A DNA stretch of 64,000 nt from Hippopus hippopus (GCA_946811185.2 OX328109.1:37122129-37186128); one strand, 5' to 3'; counted from the stretch's first letter, positions 23,820 through 36,101 are shown. Numbers and translations are program-made. The notes: generated by a model from the sequence alone, not told the origin.

Positions 23820-25285
23820 AGGCAATTTCCTCCTGCAGAGCTTTGAATGAGTGACTTGCTGCCTCCTGAGGAGATCTGAATGAGTGACTTGCTGCCTCCT
23901 GTAGAACTTTGAATGAGTGACTTGCTACCACCTGCAGAGTTTTGAATGAGTGACTTGCTGCCACCTGCAGAGCTTTGAATGAGTGACTTGCTGCCACCTG
24001 CAGAGCTTTGAATGAGTGACTTGCTGCCACCTGCAGAGCTTTGAATGAGTGACTTGCTGCCACCTGCAGAGCTTTGAATGAGTGACTTGCTGCCTCCTGA
24101 GGAGCTTTGAACAGGTGACTTACTGCCACCTACAGAGCTTTGAATGAGTGACTTGCTGCCACCTACAGGGCTTTGAAAAGGTGACTTGCTGCCACCTGCA
24201 AAGCTTTGAACAGGTGACTTGCTGCCTCCAGCAGAGCTTTGAATGAGTGACTTGCTGCCTCCTACAAAGCTTTGAATAAGTGACTTGCTGCCTCCAGCAG
24301 AGCTTTTAATAAGTGACTTGCTGCTTAGAGGTATGAATTAGTGCCCTGTGCCCTCCAGCAGAGCTTGAAATGAGTGACTTGTTTCCTCTTGTAGAGGTTT
24401 GAATAAGTATCTTGTTGCCTGCCGTTGACGTTTGAATAAGTGACTTGTTGGCTCATACTGAAGTTGAAATAAGTGAATTGTTGCCTAGTGCAGAGGTTTG
24501 TATGAGTGACTTATTCCTTCCTGCAGAGCTTTGAATAAGTGACTTGTTGCGTTCTTAGCTTTGAATAAGTGACTAATTGCCTCCGTAAAGGGTTTAAATA
24601 AGTAAATTGTTGTCTTCTGTTGGTGGTTTGAATAGATGACTTATTGCCTCATGCAGAAATTCTAATTACTGACCTTTTTGTCTCCTGCTGAGGTTTAAAT
24701 GAATGACTTGTTGCCTCCCACAGAGCATTGAATAAGTGACTAAGTACCTTATTCACAAATTTGAATTAGTGAATTGTTTCCTCCTGTAGGGGTTTTAATA
24801 AGTGACTTGCTGCCTCCTGTAGATGGTTGAATAAGTGACTTGCTGCCTCCTGTATAGGTTTGAGTGAGTGACTTATTGCCGCCTGCAGAGGTTTTAATGC
24901 ATGACTTGGTGCCTCCTATAGAGGTTTGAGTAAGTGACGTCTTCCCTCCTGCTGTGGTATGAAAAAGTGACTTGGTGTCTGCCGTATAGGTTTGAGTAAG
25001 TGGCTTATTGCTTCCTGCAGAGGTTTAAATAAGTGACTTGTTGCCTCCTGCAGACCTTTGAATAAGTGATTTGTTCCCTCCTGCAGAGGTTTGAATAAGT
25101 GACTTGTTCCCTCCTGGAGAGGTTTGAGTGACTTGTTGCATCCTGCAGAGGTTTGAGTAAGTGACTTGTTGCCTCCTGTGAAGAATTGAAGAAGTGACCT
25201 GTTGCGTCCTGCAGAGGTTTGAGTAAGTGACTTGTTGCATCCTGTAAAGGTTTGAGTAAGTGACTTGTTGCCTCATGTTGATATA
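23820..25285 (+). repeat. 33-bp minisatellite (block B), copy 2
   Basis: Equivalent of 10795-12260, with one substitution (23876 C). Confidence 0.93.
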
Positions 25286-25359
25286 TACTGGTATGTAGAA
25301 AGAAATCAGTAAATATTTCATTAGCTATATGAGTTAACAATCAGTCAAAAATTTAGGTA

Positions 25360-27178
25360 AGGTAACAAGTAAGTACTTAATCAGTTAGAAGTGTGTAGAA
25401 GGATTAATTTGTGTCTCACATAATTTTTGGCTTTTTAACTCCTTTCCTTCTACGGAGCTTTGGCTGGTAAGTTTGTCTCTCATAAACATTTTTGATTTAC
25501 TTATATCTTTCTACAGGGTTTGGACTGATTGTCACCTCTCAGAACTTTTTACTTCTCTTTTCATATCTTTTCTACAGAGCTCTGACTGATTAACTTGTAA
25601 TTCATAGAACTTTTAACTTTCTTACTTAGTTCCTTCTACAGAGTTTTGACGGATATACATGTTACCTTACAGAACTTTTGACTTTTTGTTTTCTTTTAAC
25701 TAGCTGCAGTTTTTCTGATTAACTTGTGCTTCACAGAACTTTTGATTTTCTCAACAGAGTTCAACAGAGTTTTACTGATTTACTTTTTCTTCACAAAACT
25801 TTTGACTTTATTACTTATCTCCTTGTGCAGAGTTTCAACTGTTTTTCTGATTATTTTGTGCCTCACAGAACTTTGTCTTTCTTACACATTTACTTCTACA
25901 GAATTTGACTGAATAACTTGTTTTTCATAGAACTTTTGACTTACTTATTTTCTTCTACTGATTGTTACCTCACAGAATTTTTTTTTCTCTGACATATTTT
26001 GTTCTACATAGTTTTGACTGATTAACTTGGACATCACAGAACTTTCTTACTAATTACCATTCGCAGAGTTCTGACTGATTAACTTGTACCTCATTGAACT
26101 TTTGACTTTCTTTCTTATTTCCTTCTACAGAGTTTTACTGACTTGTGTCCTACAGAACTTTTGATCTTCCAACAAATTTCCTTGTACAGAGTTTTGACTA
26201 ATTTAATCCTTATAAAAGTTTTGATTTGCTCAATTCCTTCTAGAAAGGTTTGACTGATTACTTGTTACCTCACAGAATATTTACTTTCTTTTTTTCATTT
26301 CTTTCCACAAAATTTCGCCAATCACCTAGTTCTTCACCGAACATTTTACCTTTGTACTTGTTACCTTCTACAGAATTTAAAATGATCAACATAATTTTTT
26401 ACTTTATCACTTTTTACCTTCTGTAGAGTTTGATATTAACTTCAATCTCATAGAACGTTTGACTTTCTTTCTCATTATCTTCCATAGAATTTAACGGATA
26501 GTCTTGTGCTTCAGAACTTTTGACTCTCTCTTACTCATTTCCTCCAAAAGAGATTTGATTGATTAACTTGTTCTGAATAGTTTTCTTTTTTTATAGACTT
26601 TATGCAAAGTTTTGACTGATTAATTTGTCCCTCACAAAGCTTTGACCTTCCTACTCATTTCCTTGTACAGAGTTCCTACTGATTAACTTGTACCTCATAG
26701 AACTTTTGACTTCCATACTTAATACCCTTCAGGAGGTTTTACTGATCAATTTTTGCCTCACAGAACTTTAGACTGACTGACTTGTGCCTCACAGAATTTA
26801 TGATCTTCTTACTTATTTCCTTCTACAAAGTTTTTATGAATAACTTGTTTCTTACAGACCATTTCACTTACCAATGCCTTCTACAAAGTTTCATGGATTA
26901 ACTTGTTACCTCACAGAATTTTAGGCTTAGGTATTTCCTTCTACAGACATTTGACTGATTAACTTGTGCCTCATAGAACTATTTACTTTCTTACGGTATT
27001 ATCCTTTTACAGAGCTTCGACTGATTAACGTGTACCTCACAGAACTTTTGACTTTCTTAATTATTATCTTCTATTTTTTACTTTTTTGTACTTTTAAACT
27101 TATTTACAGTTTTGATTGACAAACTTGTTACATCACAAAACTTATCATTTATTAAAAAAGTCACTGTGCTTTCAAGCA
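25360..27178 (+). repeat. composite ~64-bp minisatellite (block C), copy 2 to copy 3
   Basis: This array crosses the copy 2/copy 3 boundary. Sequence up to about 26205 matches copy 1 from its start. Beyond that, substitutions appear. The part at 26574-27181 (about 608 bp) has no counterpart in copies 1 and 2, where the LINE sits. Confidence 0.87.
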
Positions 27179-27180
27179 AA

Positions 27181-27456
27181 GCTTAGAATAACTCTGCCTC
27201 CCAACAGAGCTTTGACCTAATAACTCTGCCTCCCTTAAGTGCCTTGATATTCCTCTGTTTCCCTGCAAAGCCTTGACTGTATAAATTTGCTTCCCTGCAG
27301 AGCTTTGACTGAATAATTCTGCCTACCTGCAGATTTTTGACTGAAATACTTCTGCTCCCTGTAGACTTTAGGCTGAATCAATCTGCTTCCCTAGTAAGAT
27401 TTGACTAAATCTCATTGGCTCCTGGCAGATACTTGACTTAATCATTCTTCCTCCCT
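27181..27456 (+). repeat. ~33-bp minisatellite (block D), copy 3
   Basis: Diverged equivalent of 3243-3513. Here it is continuous with block C because no LINE intervenes. Confidence 0.85.
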
Positions 27457-27465
27457 GCAGACACT

Positions 27466-27730
27466 AGAGCCCGGCCAGGTAGCTCAGTTGTTAGTTTATC
27501 TGACTTGTGACCTGGAGGTTGCTGGTTCGATACCCAATTGTGGCAAACTTTCTTTCCGGTGATTTTTCGTCTCTCACCTCTGATTCATGTGAGATAAGTA
27601 GTCAGTGTCTTTGGAAAGAAAGTTGTGCCAGTACTGGTGTGAGAAATCCAGGAAACACATGGGTGCATCACTGACCACCATGATATGACCTAATCTGTTA
27701 AAATGGTGTTTAACTCCAATACAAACCAAA
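27466..27730 (+). mobile_element. tRNA-derived SINE, copy 3
   Basis: The same insertion as 3523-3787, with GCAGACACT flanks at 27457-27465 and 27731-27739 and several substitutions in the head and body. Confidence 0.85.
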
Positions 27731-27752
27731 GCAGACACTGGACTAGTTCACT

Positions 27753-28505
27753 TTGTCTTTTTGCAGAGCTACGACAGGATTACTTTGCCTTCTTTCAGAG
27801 CGATGACTAATTACTTTGCCTTCTTGCAGAGCTGTGACTAATTACTTTGCCTTCTTGCAGAGTTGTGACTAATAACTTCGCGTTCTTGCAGAGTGATGAC
27901 TAATTACTTCGCCTTCTTTCAGAGCAATGACTAATTACTTCATCTTCTTGCAGAGTTGTGACTAATAACTTCGCCTTCTTTCAGAGGGATGACTAATTAC
28001 TTCGCCTTCTTTCAGAGCGATGACTAATTACTTCGCTTTCTTTCAGAGCGATGACTAATTACTTCGCCTTCTTTCAGAGGGATAACTAATTACTTTGCCT
28101 TCTTTCAGAGCTAAGACTAATTACTTCGCCTTCTTGCAGAGGGATGACTAATCACTTTGCCTTCTTGCAGAGGGATGACTAATTACTTTGCCTTCTTGCA
28201 GAGCTGTGACTGAATTACTTTGCCTTCTTTCAGAGGGATGACTAATTACTTTGCCACTTTTCAGAGGGATGACTAATTACTTTGTCTTCTTGCAGAGGGA
28301 TGACTAATTACTTTGCCTTCTTGCAGAGCTAAGACTAATTACTTTGCCACTTTTCACAAGGATGACTAATTACTTTGCCTTCTTTCAGAGGGATGACTAA
28401 TTACTTCGTCTTCTTGCAGGGCTGTGACTGAATTACTTTGCCTTCTTGCTGAGCTATGACTGAATTACTCTGCCTTCTTTCAGGGCTATGACTGAATTAC
28501 TCTAT
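27753..28505 (+). repeat. 31-bp minisatellite (block E), copy 3
   Basis: The same monomer as 3810-4660 but about 100 bp shorter and with a different order of variants, including more TTCTTTCAG and ACTTCGCC monomers. Confidence 0.92.
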
Positions 28506-28666
28506 CTCCATATAGTTTTGATTTGACCATCCTGCATACCTACAGAACTTTGGCTATCTTTGCCTCCCTGCAGATCTTTGACTTATGGCTTGTTGCAGAG
28601 CAATTACTGATTCAGCCCTGCTACCTACAGAGTTTGACTGATTCACTCTCTGCCTCCTTTAGGGCT

Positions 28667-28893
28667 TTAAACCTCTTTACCACACCACAAAACTTTAGAT
28701 TTTTCCACATTTAAGGTATTTGCAGACAACAAATTAAAGGTGCCTAAAGTGATAGGACTTATCTTTAAATGAGTAGAAAACATTGTGGGGAAAGGAGAAA
28801 ATGCTTGTTACCAGCATTTTCTCCTTTTCCGAAAATGTTTTCCAAAGCTTTCCACCTTAGGGTCGTCAAAAGTCGGGATTGTGTGGCTGATTG
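28667..28893. mobile_element. TTAA hairpin MITE, copy 3 no. 1
   Basis: Equivalent of 4816-5042. Confidence 0.8.
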
Positions 28894-29067
28894 ACTTTTA
28901 TCATCCTACAGATGTTGCATCGTGGAGCAGACTACTTTAGTATACATCGTGGAGATATCGATTGCAATTTTTTTCTTTTTGCAAAACTGTTTTCCAGTAA
29001 TAAACCTTAAATCATGCTGATAACTGATTATCATTTAGGAAGTTTCCAAAGTTGTCTACATAAATTT

Positions 29068-29374
29068 AAGCCAGACTCTGGCAAAAGGGGCTTAATGCAT
29101 CTCTGTAATGCAGGATACCAAGCAGGTCATCACAAAGCTATTGATCCATAAAATGCATGTTGTCAAGCAACCGTCTGGATCATGAGGTAGAGTGTCCTTT
29201 AAAATGTAGAAAATTGAAAAATAGCAAAATGTTTCAGCCCAGGTAAGCATGCACGAACTCCGCAGGCTGACCAGGGTTTATACTTTTTGCAGATGTATTA
29301 ATCCTTTTGCGAGAGTATGGCTCACTGATACTTCTAGCAGATGCATTAAGCCCCCTTTTGCCAGGGTATGGCTC
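29068..29374. mobile_element. fold-back MITE, GAGCC family, diverged, copy 3
   Basis: Equivalent of 5217-5535 without the 12-bp GGATACCAAGCA duplication. Confidence 0.75.
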
Positions 29375-29638
29375 ATTTGTTTCTGGTAAAATGTAGCACT
29401 GACAAAACAAAACAACACTAAGCTGTAAAATAATCAAGTTTATTAAAACCACAAGAAAAACAAAATATAGTAAAATGTGTTGTACATGTTTGTCTCCCTA
29501 ATTAAATTCAATAACATTTACAAAAAAAAAAACATATCAACAATCTATACAATTGTACATTTTATAAATATGAGTATATTGTTTTGATTTAGCATTCACA
29601 GCAATTAATTACAGTTGTTGAAGCTTAGAGCTTCTACC

Positions 29639-29700
29639 TCGGCGGCTGTCAAGGGAGAACCCTCGCCAACAAAACGCAGGAGGTTATGAGTTCAGAACCT
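29639..29700 (+). other. 62-bp segment absent from copies 1 and 2
   Basis: Copies 1 and 2 read CTTCTACCTGTCCC where copy 3 has an extra 62 bp between two ACCT tetramers. The extra sequence (CTCGGCGGCTGTC..., GGAGGTTATGAGTTC) looks like a tRNA-derived SINE head. Confidence 0.6.
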
Positions 29701-29749
29701 GTCCCAGTTAAGATCAAATACTGCATTCTGTGATGTTTGATCTAAATCT

Positions 29750-29981
29750 TTAACTCTTTACAAAACGACATAATTTTAGACTTAACCGAATTAAAACCAT
29801 TTGCAGACGACAAAATATATATGACAGTAAAATTGAAATTTGTGTTGGAGGGTTGAAGGATAGAAAACATTGTGGGAAAAGGAGAAAATGCTGGTTACCA
29901 GCATTTTCTCCTTTTCCTACAATGTTTTCATTTTTTTCTTCTTAGGGTCATTAAAAGTTGGAATTGTGAGGTACAGGGTTT
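29750..29981. mobile_element. TTAA hairpin MITE, copy 3 no. 2
   Basis: Equivalent of 5852-6083. Confidence 0.85.
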
Positions 29982-30241
29982 ATTGACCACAGAAATATGA
30001 ACAGTTCCTCCGGACTAACATTCCAAAGGATACTTTTTTTCAAAATCAAGCAACTGTCAAAACAAAAAGCAAAGCATATCACAAAGACAAGTTGAAAAGC
30101 AAATCACAAAGAAAAACGAAGCAATAATAAAAATCGAAATATAAAATATTTAAAATATCATGAAAGTATTCCCTTGGGTAGACAACTGAACAAGATCTGC
30201 AAAGGCCATTTTCACAAGTACAACCTATCATGCATGCTATT

Positions 30242-30578
30242 TTAACTCTTTTCCAAATGGTAGAATTTAAGACTGGTCCCAATTGAGAGCATTTGCAGAC
30301 GGCAATTTCAATGTGGCTAAAATGGTGCAAATTTTCTTTGATAGGGTAGAAAACATTTTGGGAAAAGGACAAAATGCTGGTAACCAGCGTTTTCTCCTTT
30401 TCCCACAATGTTTTCATAAGGCTTCTTTCTCAAGGTCATTAAAAGTCGGCATTGTGTGGTAAAGGGTTAACTCTTTACCAAAAGGTAAAGACTGGTACAA
30501 ACTGAAAGGATTTGTGGACGACAAATGTGACTCAATACCTGAAATTTGCCTTTGAAAGAGTAAAAGCCACTGTATAAT
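30242..30578. mobile_element. TTAA hairpin MITE pair sharing one TTAA, copy 3
   Basis: Equivalent of 6350-6717. The shared TTAA is at 30467-30470. The second, truncated element lacks the hairpin arm present in copies 1 and 2. Confidence 0.82.
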
Positions 30579-30644
30579 GTATAACAATGATGTTTTTAAA
30601 AAGTTACAGACTTCAAAAACACTGTGATGAAATGTAAAACTATT

Positions 30645-32434
30645 GACAAGAGGGACATGATGTCCCTGAAGTCGCTCACCTGAGCCTTTTGATCAAACAT
30701 GACCCATTTCCAATCTCTTCAGAGATAATAAGACAAACACTCTGACAAACACTCATTAGTATTGAGCTTACAAATATGGCCTCTAGAGTGCATGCAAGCT
30801 TTTTCTAGAATTTGTCTCAGCGGCCTACTTGACATGTAGAACTTATCCAGACATACATTCCGACAAACTTTCATGAGTATTTGAGAGAAAATGTGGCCTG
30901 TAGGGTGTATAAAAGGTTTTTCTGAGATTTGATCTAGTGACCTAGTTTTTTATCCAACATGACCCATATTCATACTAGTCTAAGATATTATCAAGACAAA
31001 CATTCAAAGCAAATTTCAAGATTATTAGACTGAAAATGTGGCCTCTAGAGCGTACACACGGTTTTTCAAGGATGAAACTTGGTGACCTAGTTTTTATTCC
31101 ACGTGACCCATTTTCAAACTCATGTAAGATATCATCAAGACAAACATTCTAACAAAAGTTTAAAGAATATTGGACTGTAATTATAGTACAAAATGTTTTT
31201 CCGAGATTTGACCTTGTCACCTAGTTTTTTATCCAATATGACCCATTTTTATACTAGTCTAAGAAATTATCAAGACTAACATCCGACCAAATTTCAAGAT
31301 TATTGGACAGAAAATGTGGCCTCTAGAGCCACATAAGGTTTTTCTAAGATTTGACCTGGTGACCTAGTTTTTGACCTGACATGACCCATTTTCAAACTCA
31401 TCCAGGCTAATATCATGACAAACATTCTGACCAACTTTAAAGAGCATTGGACTGAAAATGTGGCTTTTGGAGCATACACAAGGTTTTTCAAAGATTTGAC
31501 CTAGTGACCTAGTTTTTGACCCCACATGGCCCACTTTCGAACTCGTCTGCGATACTATCAAGACAAACATTCTGACCAAATTTCAAGAGTATTGGACAGA
31601 AAATGTGGCTTCTGGAGCATACACAATTTTTTCTTAAGATTTGACCTAGTGACCTAGTTTTTGACCCAACATGGCCCGTTTTCAAATTTGTCCGAGATAT
31701 CATCAAGACAAACATTCTGACCAACTTTCAAAGTTTTGGACTGAAAATGTGGCCTCAAGAGCGTACACAAGGTTTTTCTAAGATTTGACCTGGTGACCTA
31801 GTTTTTGACCCAACATGGCCCATTTTCGAACTCCTCCGAGATATCATCAAGACAAACATTCTGACCAACTTTCAAGAGTACTGGACTGAAAATGTGGCCT
31901 CTAGAGCGTACAAAAGATTTTCTAAGATTTGACCCGGTGACCTAGTTTTAGACCTGACATGGCCCATTTTCAAACTCGTCTGAGATATTATCAAGACAAA
32001 CATTCTGACCAACTTTCAGGAGTTTTGGACTGAAAATATGGCCTCTAGAGCGTACACAAGGTTTTTCTAAGATTTGACCTGGTGACCTAGTTTTTGACCT
32101 GACATGGCCATTTTCGAACTCGTTTGAGATATCACCAAAACAAACATTCTGACCAACTTTCAGGAGTATTGGACAGAAAATGTGGCCTCTAGAGCGTACA
32201 CAAGGTTATTCTAAGATTTGACCTAGTGACCTAGTTTTTGACCCGACATGACCCATTTTCGAACTCGTCCGAGATATCATCAAGACAAACATTCTGACCA
32301 AGTTTCACAAGAATCGGACTGAAAATGTGGCCTCTAGAGTGTACACAAGGTAAAAGTTGACGACGGACTATGCACGCCGGACACAGCATGATCACAATAG
32401 CTCACCATGAGCACTTCATGCTCAGGTGACCTAA
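30645..32434 (+). mobile_element. Helitron-like element with ~145-bp tandem core, copy 3
   Basis: Equivalent of 6783-8581. The 5' hairpin is GGGACATGATGTCCC, with both arms changed relative to copies 1 and 2. The 3' hairpin is weakened (GTGCTC to ATGCTC). It ends with CTAA at 32431-32434. Confidence 0.75.
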
Positions 32435-32541
32435 AAAATGCTTTAGCAAAGTAAGAAACTGTTCTTTAGAGAGTATTTTCACCACAGGAGCCAATGTCCC
32501 ATAATCTTTCCACAATGTCCTCTACCCTTCAAAGACAAATT

Positions 32542-33467
32542 CCAACAATTGACTATATCAGTGCCAAATATATGATATCAACCTCTTTTGATGACTGAAA
32601 TACAATTAACTGAAACTTAGATTATTATCCTACAGGTTTGACAAAACAAGCGAACAGCATAAATCAAAGATCAGACTGCATGTTCTTTGTAGTCTGATCT
32701 TTATCTATGTCATCCTAAACAGCCTGTGATTTCAACTATGGCACTGACAGGGTTAAACTATCTTTTACTTGTTGTCCGCTACCTAATTTCAGGTAGTACA
32801 GGTCTAAAAATTTTCGGCATAGCTGAATGTGCTGGCTTCTGACCAACTTCTTGGTATCGATATATTCCAATTAATAAATAGTAACTTGCGGCTGGCGGAG
32901 AATATGGACATGTTTATTCTGCAGGCCCTTTTTTAGTATGATACCCCTCCGTACTTCAAGAGTAATAACGTAGTGGTAGGGGCAGGTAATCCAGACTAGC
33001 CCTTTTTCTGGTACGTTTCTCTACAAGCGTTGTCACCACTAATCAATACCTGATAGTTGTGGCGTTTTGTCAACCATTGCTAATGAATAGAATAATGATA
33101 GAGGATAATACTTTTCTTGCACTATTTTGTTCTTCTTTTAATATAATCTAAATTGAATCATTTCCTTATTACCTATTGCTGTAAAGTCTTTTCAGATGCA
33201 CCATTTTAAACAGGAAATGCTTTTTAAATGATGATTCGGATAAACATGTAATCATGAAAAATATGTCTAAAATGCAAATAAAAAAGTAAAAGAGGCATTT
33301 GCTGGCTAGGTATTTTCATTATTTCTCTTAATATTGAACTAAAAAAGAGTTTAAATATTCATATTCTAGTATGTCTTCTGCTGTCTATCTTTCTAAAGAT
33401 ATTCCTTATTTCTTCTGCCAGATTTAGTATGAAAATGAAAAGTCCAACAAGAATCTGAGACAATTTT
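32542..33467. other. unassigned part of the copy-3-specific segment
   Basis: The only structure I see is the palindrome AGATCAGACTGCATG...GTAGTCTGATCT at about 32669-32702, a member of the AGATCAGACTGCA family also at 36195, 46025, 48375 and 58935. There is no gene signal. Confidence 0.45.
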
Positions 33468-33745
33468 TTAACGCTTTACCACACAACCCTAAGTTTAAAT
33501 AACGCTGAAAAAGCAGGCTTTTGAAAACATTGTGAGAAAAGAAGAAAATGCTGAAAACCAGCATTTTCTCCATTTCCCACAATGTTTTCTACCCTTAAAA
33601 ACAAATCCCAGTGTTTGGGTCTCCTCAAACCTTTCATAGACTTTCATAGACAACTCTAATCATTCAACACACATCTATTTTGTGGTCTGCAAATGCTGTC
33701 AATTTGGACTAGTCTAGAGTTTTGTTGTCTGGTAACAAATTAAAC
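33468..33745. mobile_element. TTAA hairpin MITE, reverse orientation
   Basis: It starts CGCTTTACCACACAACCC and has the hairpin GAAAATGCTGAAAACCAGCATTTTC. The right half carries an extra CTTTCATAGA repeat. Confidence 0.8.
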
Positions 33746-34173
33746 AATTGATTCTTTTAATAAAAATATGTTACTAAAAGTCAAAAGTGTCTTAAACATC
33801 AAAATAAAAGGATAAAAATAAAATTGAATACCAGTACATATAAATTGTTTCTCGTATGAGTTAGAGAGCAAAGAAAACCTTTACCAACCTATCTGTAAAA
33901 GATCATCAATGTTGCAAAGAATAAATACCACAAAAACAAAATTATGACTTTAACCACTTGTAAAAGATTGTCCATGTTAAAAGAAAAAACACATAAATGA
34001 AATGAAGACTTCCATTAAAAGTGACAATGACAGAAACAAATATCGAATCTAGAAAAGCATGGGACAATTACAGTGTGAGTGCTCATTTAAAGCAATATCT
34101 CTTTCTCCCATGTTTTCCAAAGTGGTCATCTGAATAATGAAAAAAAGTATCCATAGACAACTGGTATTGTGTT

Positions 34174-34402
34174 AACTCTATAACAAACGACAAAAAATAA
34201 TAGACATTTCCAAATTGAATGAATTTGTAGACGAAAAATAAATGGGTGTCAAATAATGGTTTTTATCTATGATAGGGTGGAAAGCATGGTGGGAAAGAAA
34301 ATGCTAGTTACCAGCATTATCTCCTTTCCCACCATAGTTTCAAAAACCTTTTGTCTTAGGGTCGTTAAAACTTGGGATTGTGTGATAAAGAGTTACTTAG
34401 AT
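34174..34402. mobile_element. TTAA hairpin MITE
   Basis: It runs from TTAACTCTATAAC to GATAAAGAGTTAC, with a central hairpin around GCTAGTTACCAGC. Confidence 0.8.
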
Positions 34403-34702
34403 TTAACTGTAAATTGAAAAAATAAAACCTTAAATGCTACCATAGACTGATTTTTATGGTAAAAGAAAGCCATCTTTCACCTTAAACTATTATAGACATA
34501 TTACATGAATCAAGAGAAGACACTGACAGCCGACTCCATTTTCCACAATGTATAATACTTGTAAACTAGAAGGCACATGGTTTTTCTTTATCAATTCCTC
34601 AATATTTTCTGGGTATGTATTCATCAGCAATTTATCAATTCCTCAATATTTTCTGGGTATGTATTCATCAGCAATTCTTAATTGCGTTCTAATTCTAAAT
34701 TT

Positions 34703-34773
34703 AACAAGAGGGCCATGATGACCCTGAATCGCTCACCGGAGCCTGTGTACCACTGAGAAAATTTCACCAAGTA
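34703..34773 (+). mobile_element. 5' end of a Helitron-like element cut by mariner
   Basis: AACAAGAG plus hairpin GGGCCATGATGACCC (one mismatch) plus CGCTCACCGGAGCC matches the start of the 6783 family. The mariner inserted at TA 34772-34773. The host element continues, decayed, after 36103. Confidence 0.65.
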
Positions 34774-36101
34774 CGAGGGGTGATCATAAAGATCGTGGAC
34801 CACCTCGTTATTTTGAAAACTACTTCTTGTAGGGATACGAAAAATTTCACAGATGAGCATTAATTACCTGGTAACCAACTTAAGCTTTCAAATGTCGTCT
34901 TATTCAAATAGGTAAAGTGTGACGTCATTTTAATGACGTCATATACTGCATCAGTGGTTCAAAATGTCGGACGACGTTTTATTTGAGCCGAGAGTAGTCA
35001 TAAAATTTTACTTCAAACTCGGAAAGTATTCATCAGAAATCGAAACCGATTCAGAAAAAGATTAAGAGGAGTCTGCACTCAAGAAATCTATATTCGTAAA
35101 TGGATCGGACTGGTTTAGACATGAGTGCGATACTGTTAAAGATGACCCTAAATCTGGCCTTCCATCAACACCAGTCATTGACAAAATCATCATAGATGTA
35201 GAGCAGCTTGTAAAACAAGATCGCCAAGATGCTGTGAGGAAAATAGCTGACACATTTAGCATTTCATATAAAAGTGCCAAGGAGATTTTGACTGACAATC
35301 TTGGAATGTCGCGTGTTTGCTCAAGTTAGGTACTTCGACTACTGACGCCAAAGCCAAAGGAGGTTAGGGTCGAAATCTGTTTAGAAATTTCAGAACGCAT
35401 TAGGGTAGAGGGGTCAAACTTTACTGATCGTATTGTAACATGCGATGAAATATAGGTACACTTTAACGAGGCTGAAACTGAACAACAAAGCAGTCTGCAG
35501 AAACATTTAACACCGCCTTCCGCCTTTACAGCCAAATTTTCCAAGTCAGTCGTTAAAGTTATGTGCACCGTAGTTTTCTATACGCTTTTTTTTCTTCCAA
35601 ATCATGTTGTATCTACACATACAACAGTCAATGCTGAGTTTTATGCCCACATTATTCAAAGAAATTTCACAAACACCGTACGAGAAAAACAGTCAGAAGT
35701 CCTACGGAGTGACGTCACTTTAAACTAAGATAACGCCCTACCTCACAAAGCCACACTTGTACAGAAAACTCTGCAAAAACTAAACACAGAAACACTATCC
35801 AACCCTCCCTATAATTCAGTCCTGACCCCTTGTGACCTTTAGGTAGTACATGTTTTGAAAGATTCTCTATATGGTACGCACTACGAGAGCAGAGAGGAAC
35901 TAACCCTCACTAAAACCGGGTCCTTGAGAGTAATGTCACGTGACGCGCTCGCGCACGTGTTTAGCGCATGGGAATCAAGAATAAATAAGTGCATAGAATT
36001 TGAAGGAGGTTATTTTAAAAAAAAAAGTAGACATTCCATGTTGTTTTTATAACAATAATCTAATACAGGCACTGGTCCACGTTCTTTCTGATCACCCCTA
36101 G
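34774..36101 (+). mobile_element. mariner-type transposon, inactive
   Basis: A 1,328-bp element lies between TA dinucleotides (34772-34773 and 36102-36103). The terminal inverted repeats share AGGGGTGATCA and GAWCGTGGACCA with a few mismatches. Size, TA target and D,D34D spacing are those of a mariner. Confidence 0.9.
34964..36052 (+). pseudogene. mariner transposase, five in-frame stops
   Basis: From ATG at 34964 to the terminal stop the reading frame is continuous but carries stops at about 35063, 35325, 35453, 35726 and 35840. The N-terminal HTH region includes WFRHE and PKSG.PSTP. The three catalytic aspartates are visible as CDE (35444), DN.LPH (35729) and PCD (35834), with 34 residues between the second and third. 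At least three stops (35325, 35453 and 35840) fall where mariners usually carry tryptophan (TGG to TAG). No functional product is expected. Confidence 0.88.

Larger units (their letters stand above)
13025..26049. repeat. 13-kb tandem unit, copy 2
   Basis: It is nearly identical to copy 1, including the LINE, both LINE frameshifts and the 296-bp insertion. Identity with the copy 1 start continues to about 26205 and then gives way to the diverged copy 3. Confidence 0.95.
26050..32541. repeat. tandem unit, copy 3 (diverged, no LINE), left part
   Basis: Homologous to unit positions 1-8685 without the LINE. Scattered substitutions and small indels of the order of a few percent separate it from copies 1 and 2. 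The 31-bp array is shorter and its monomer order differs. At 32541/32542 homology stops, and it resumes at 36728. Confidence 0.9.
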
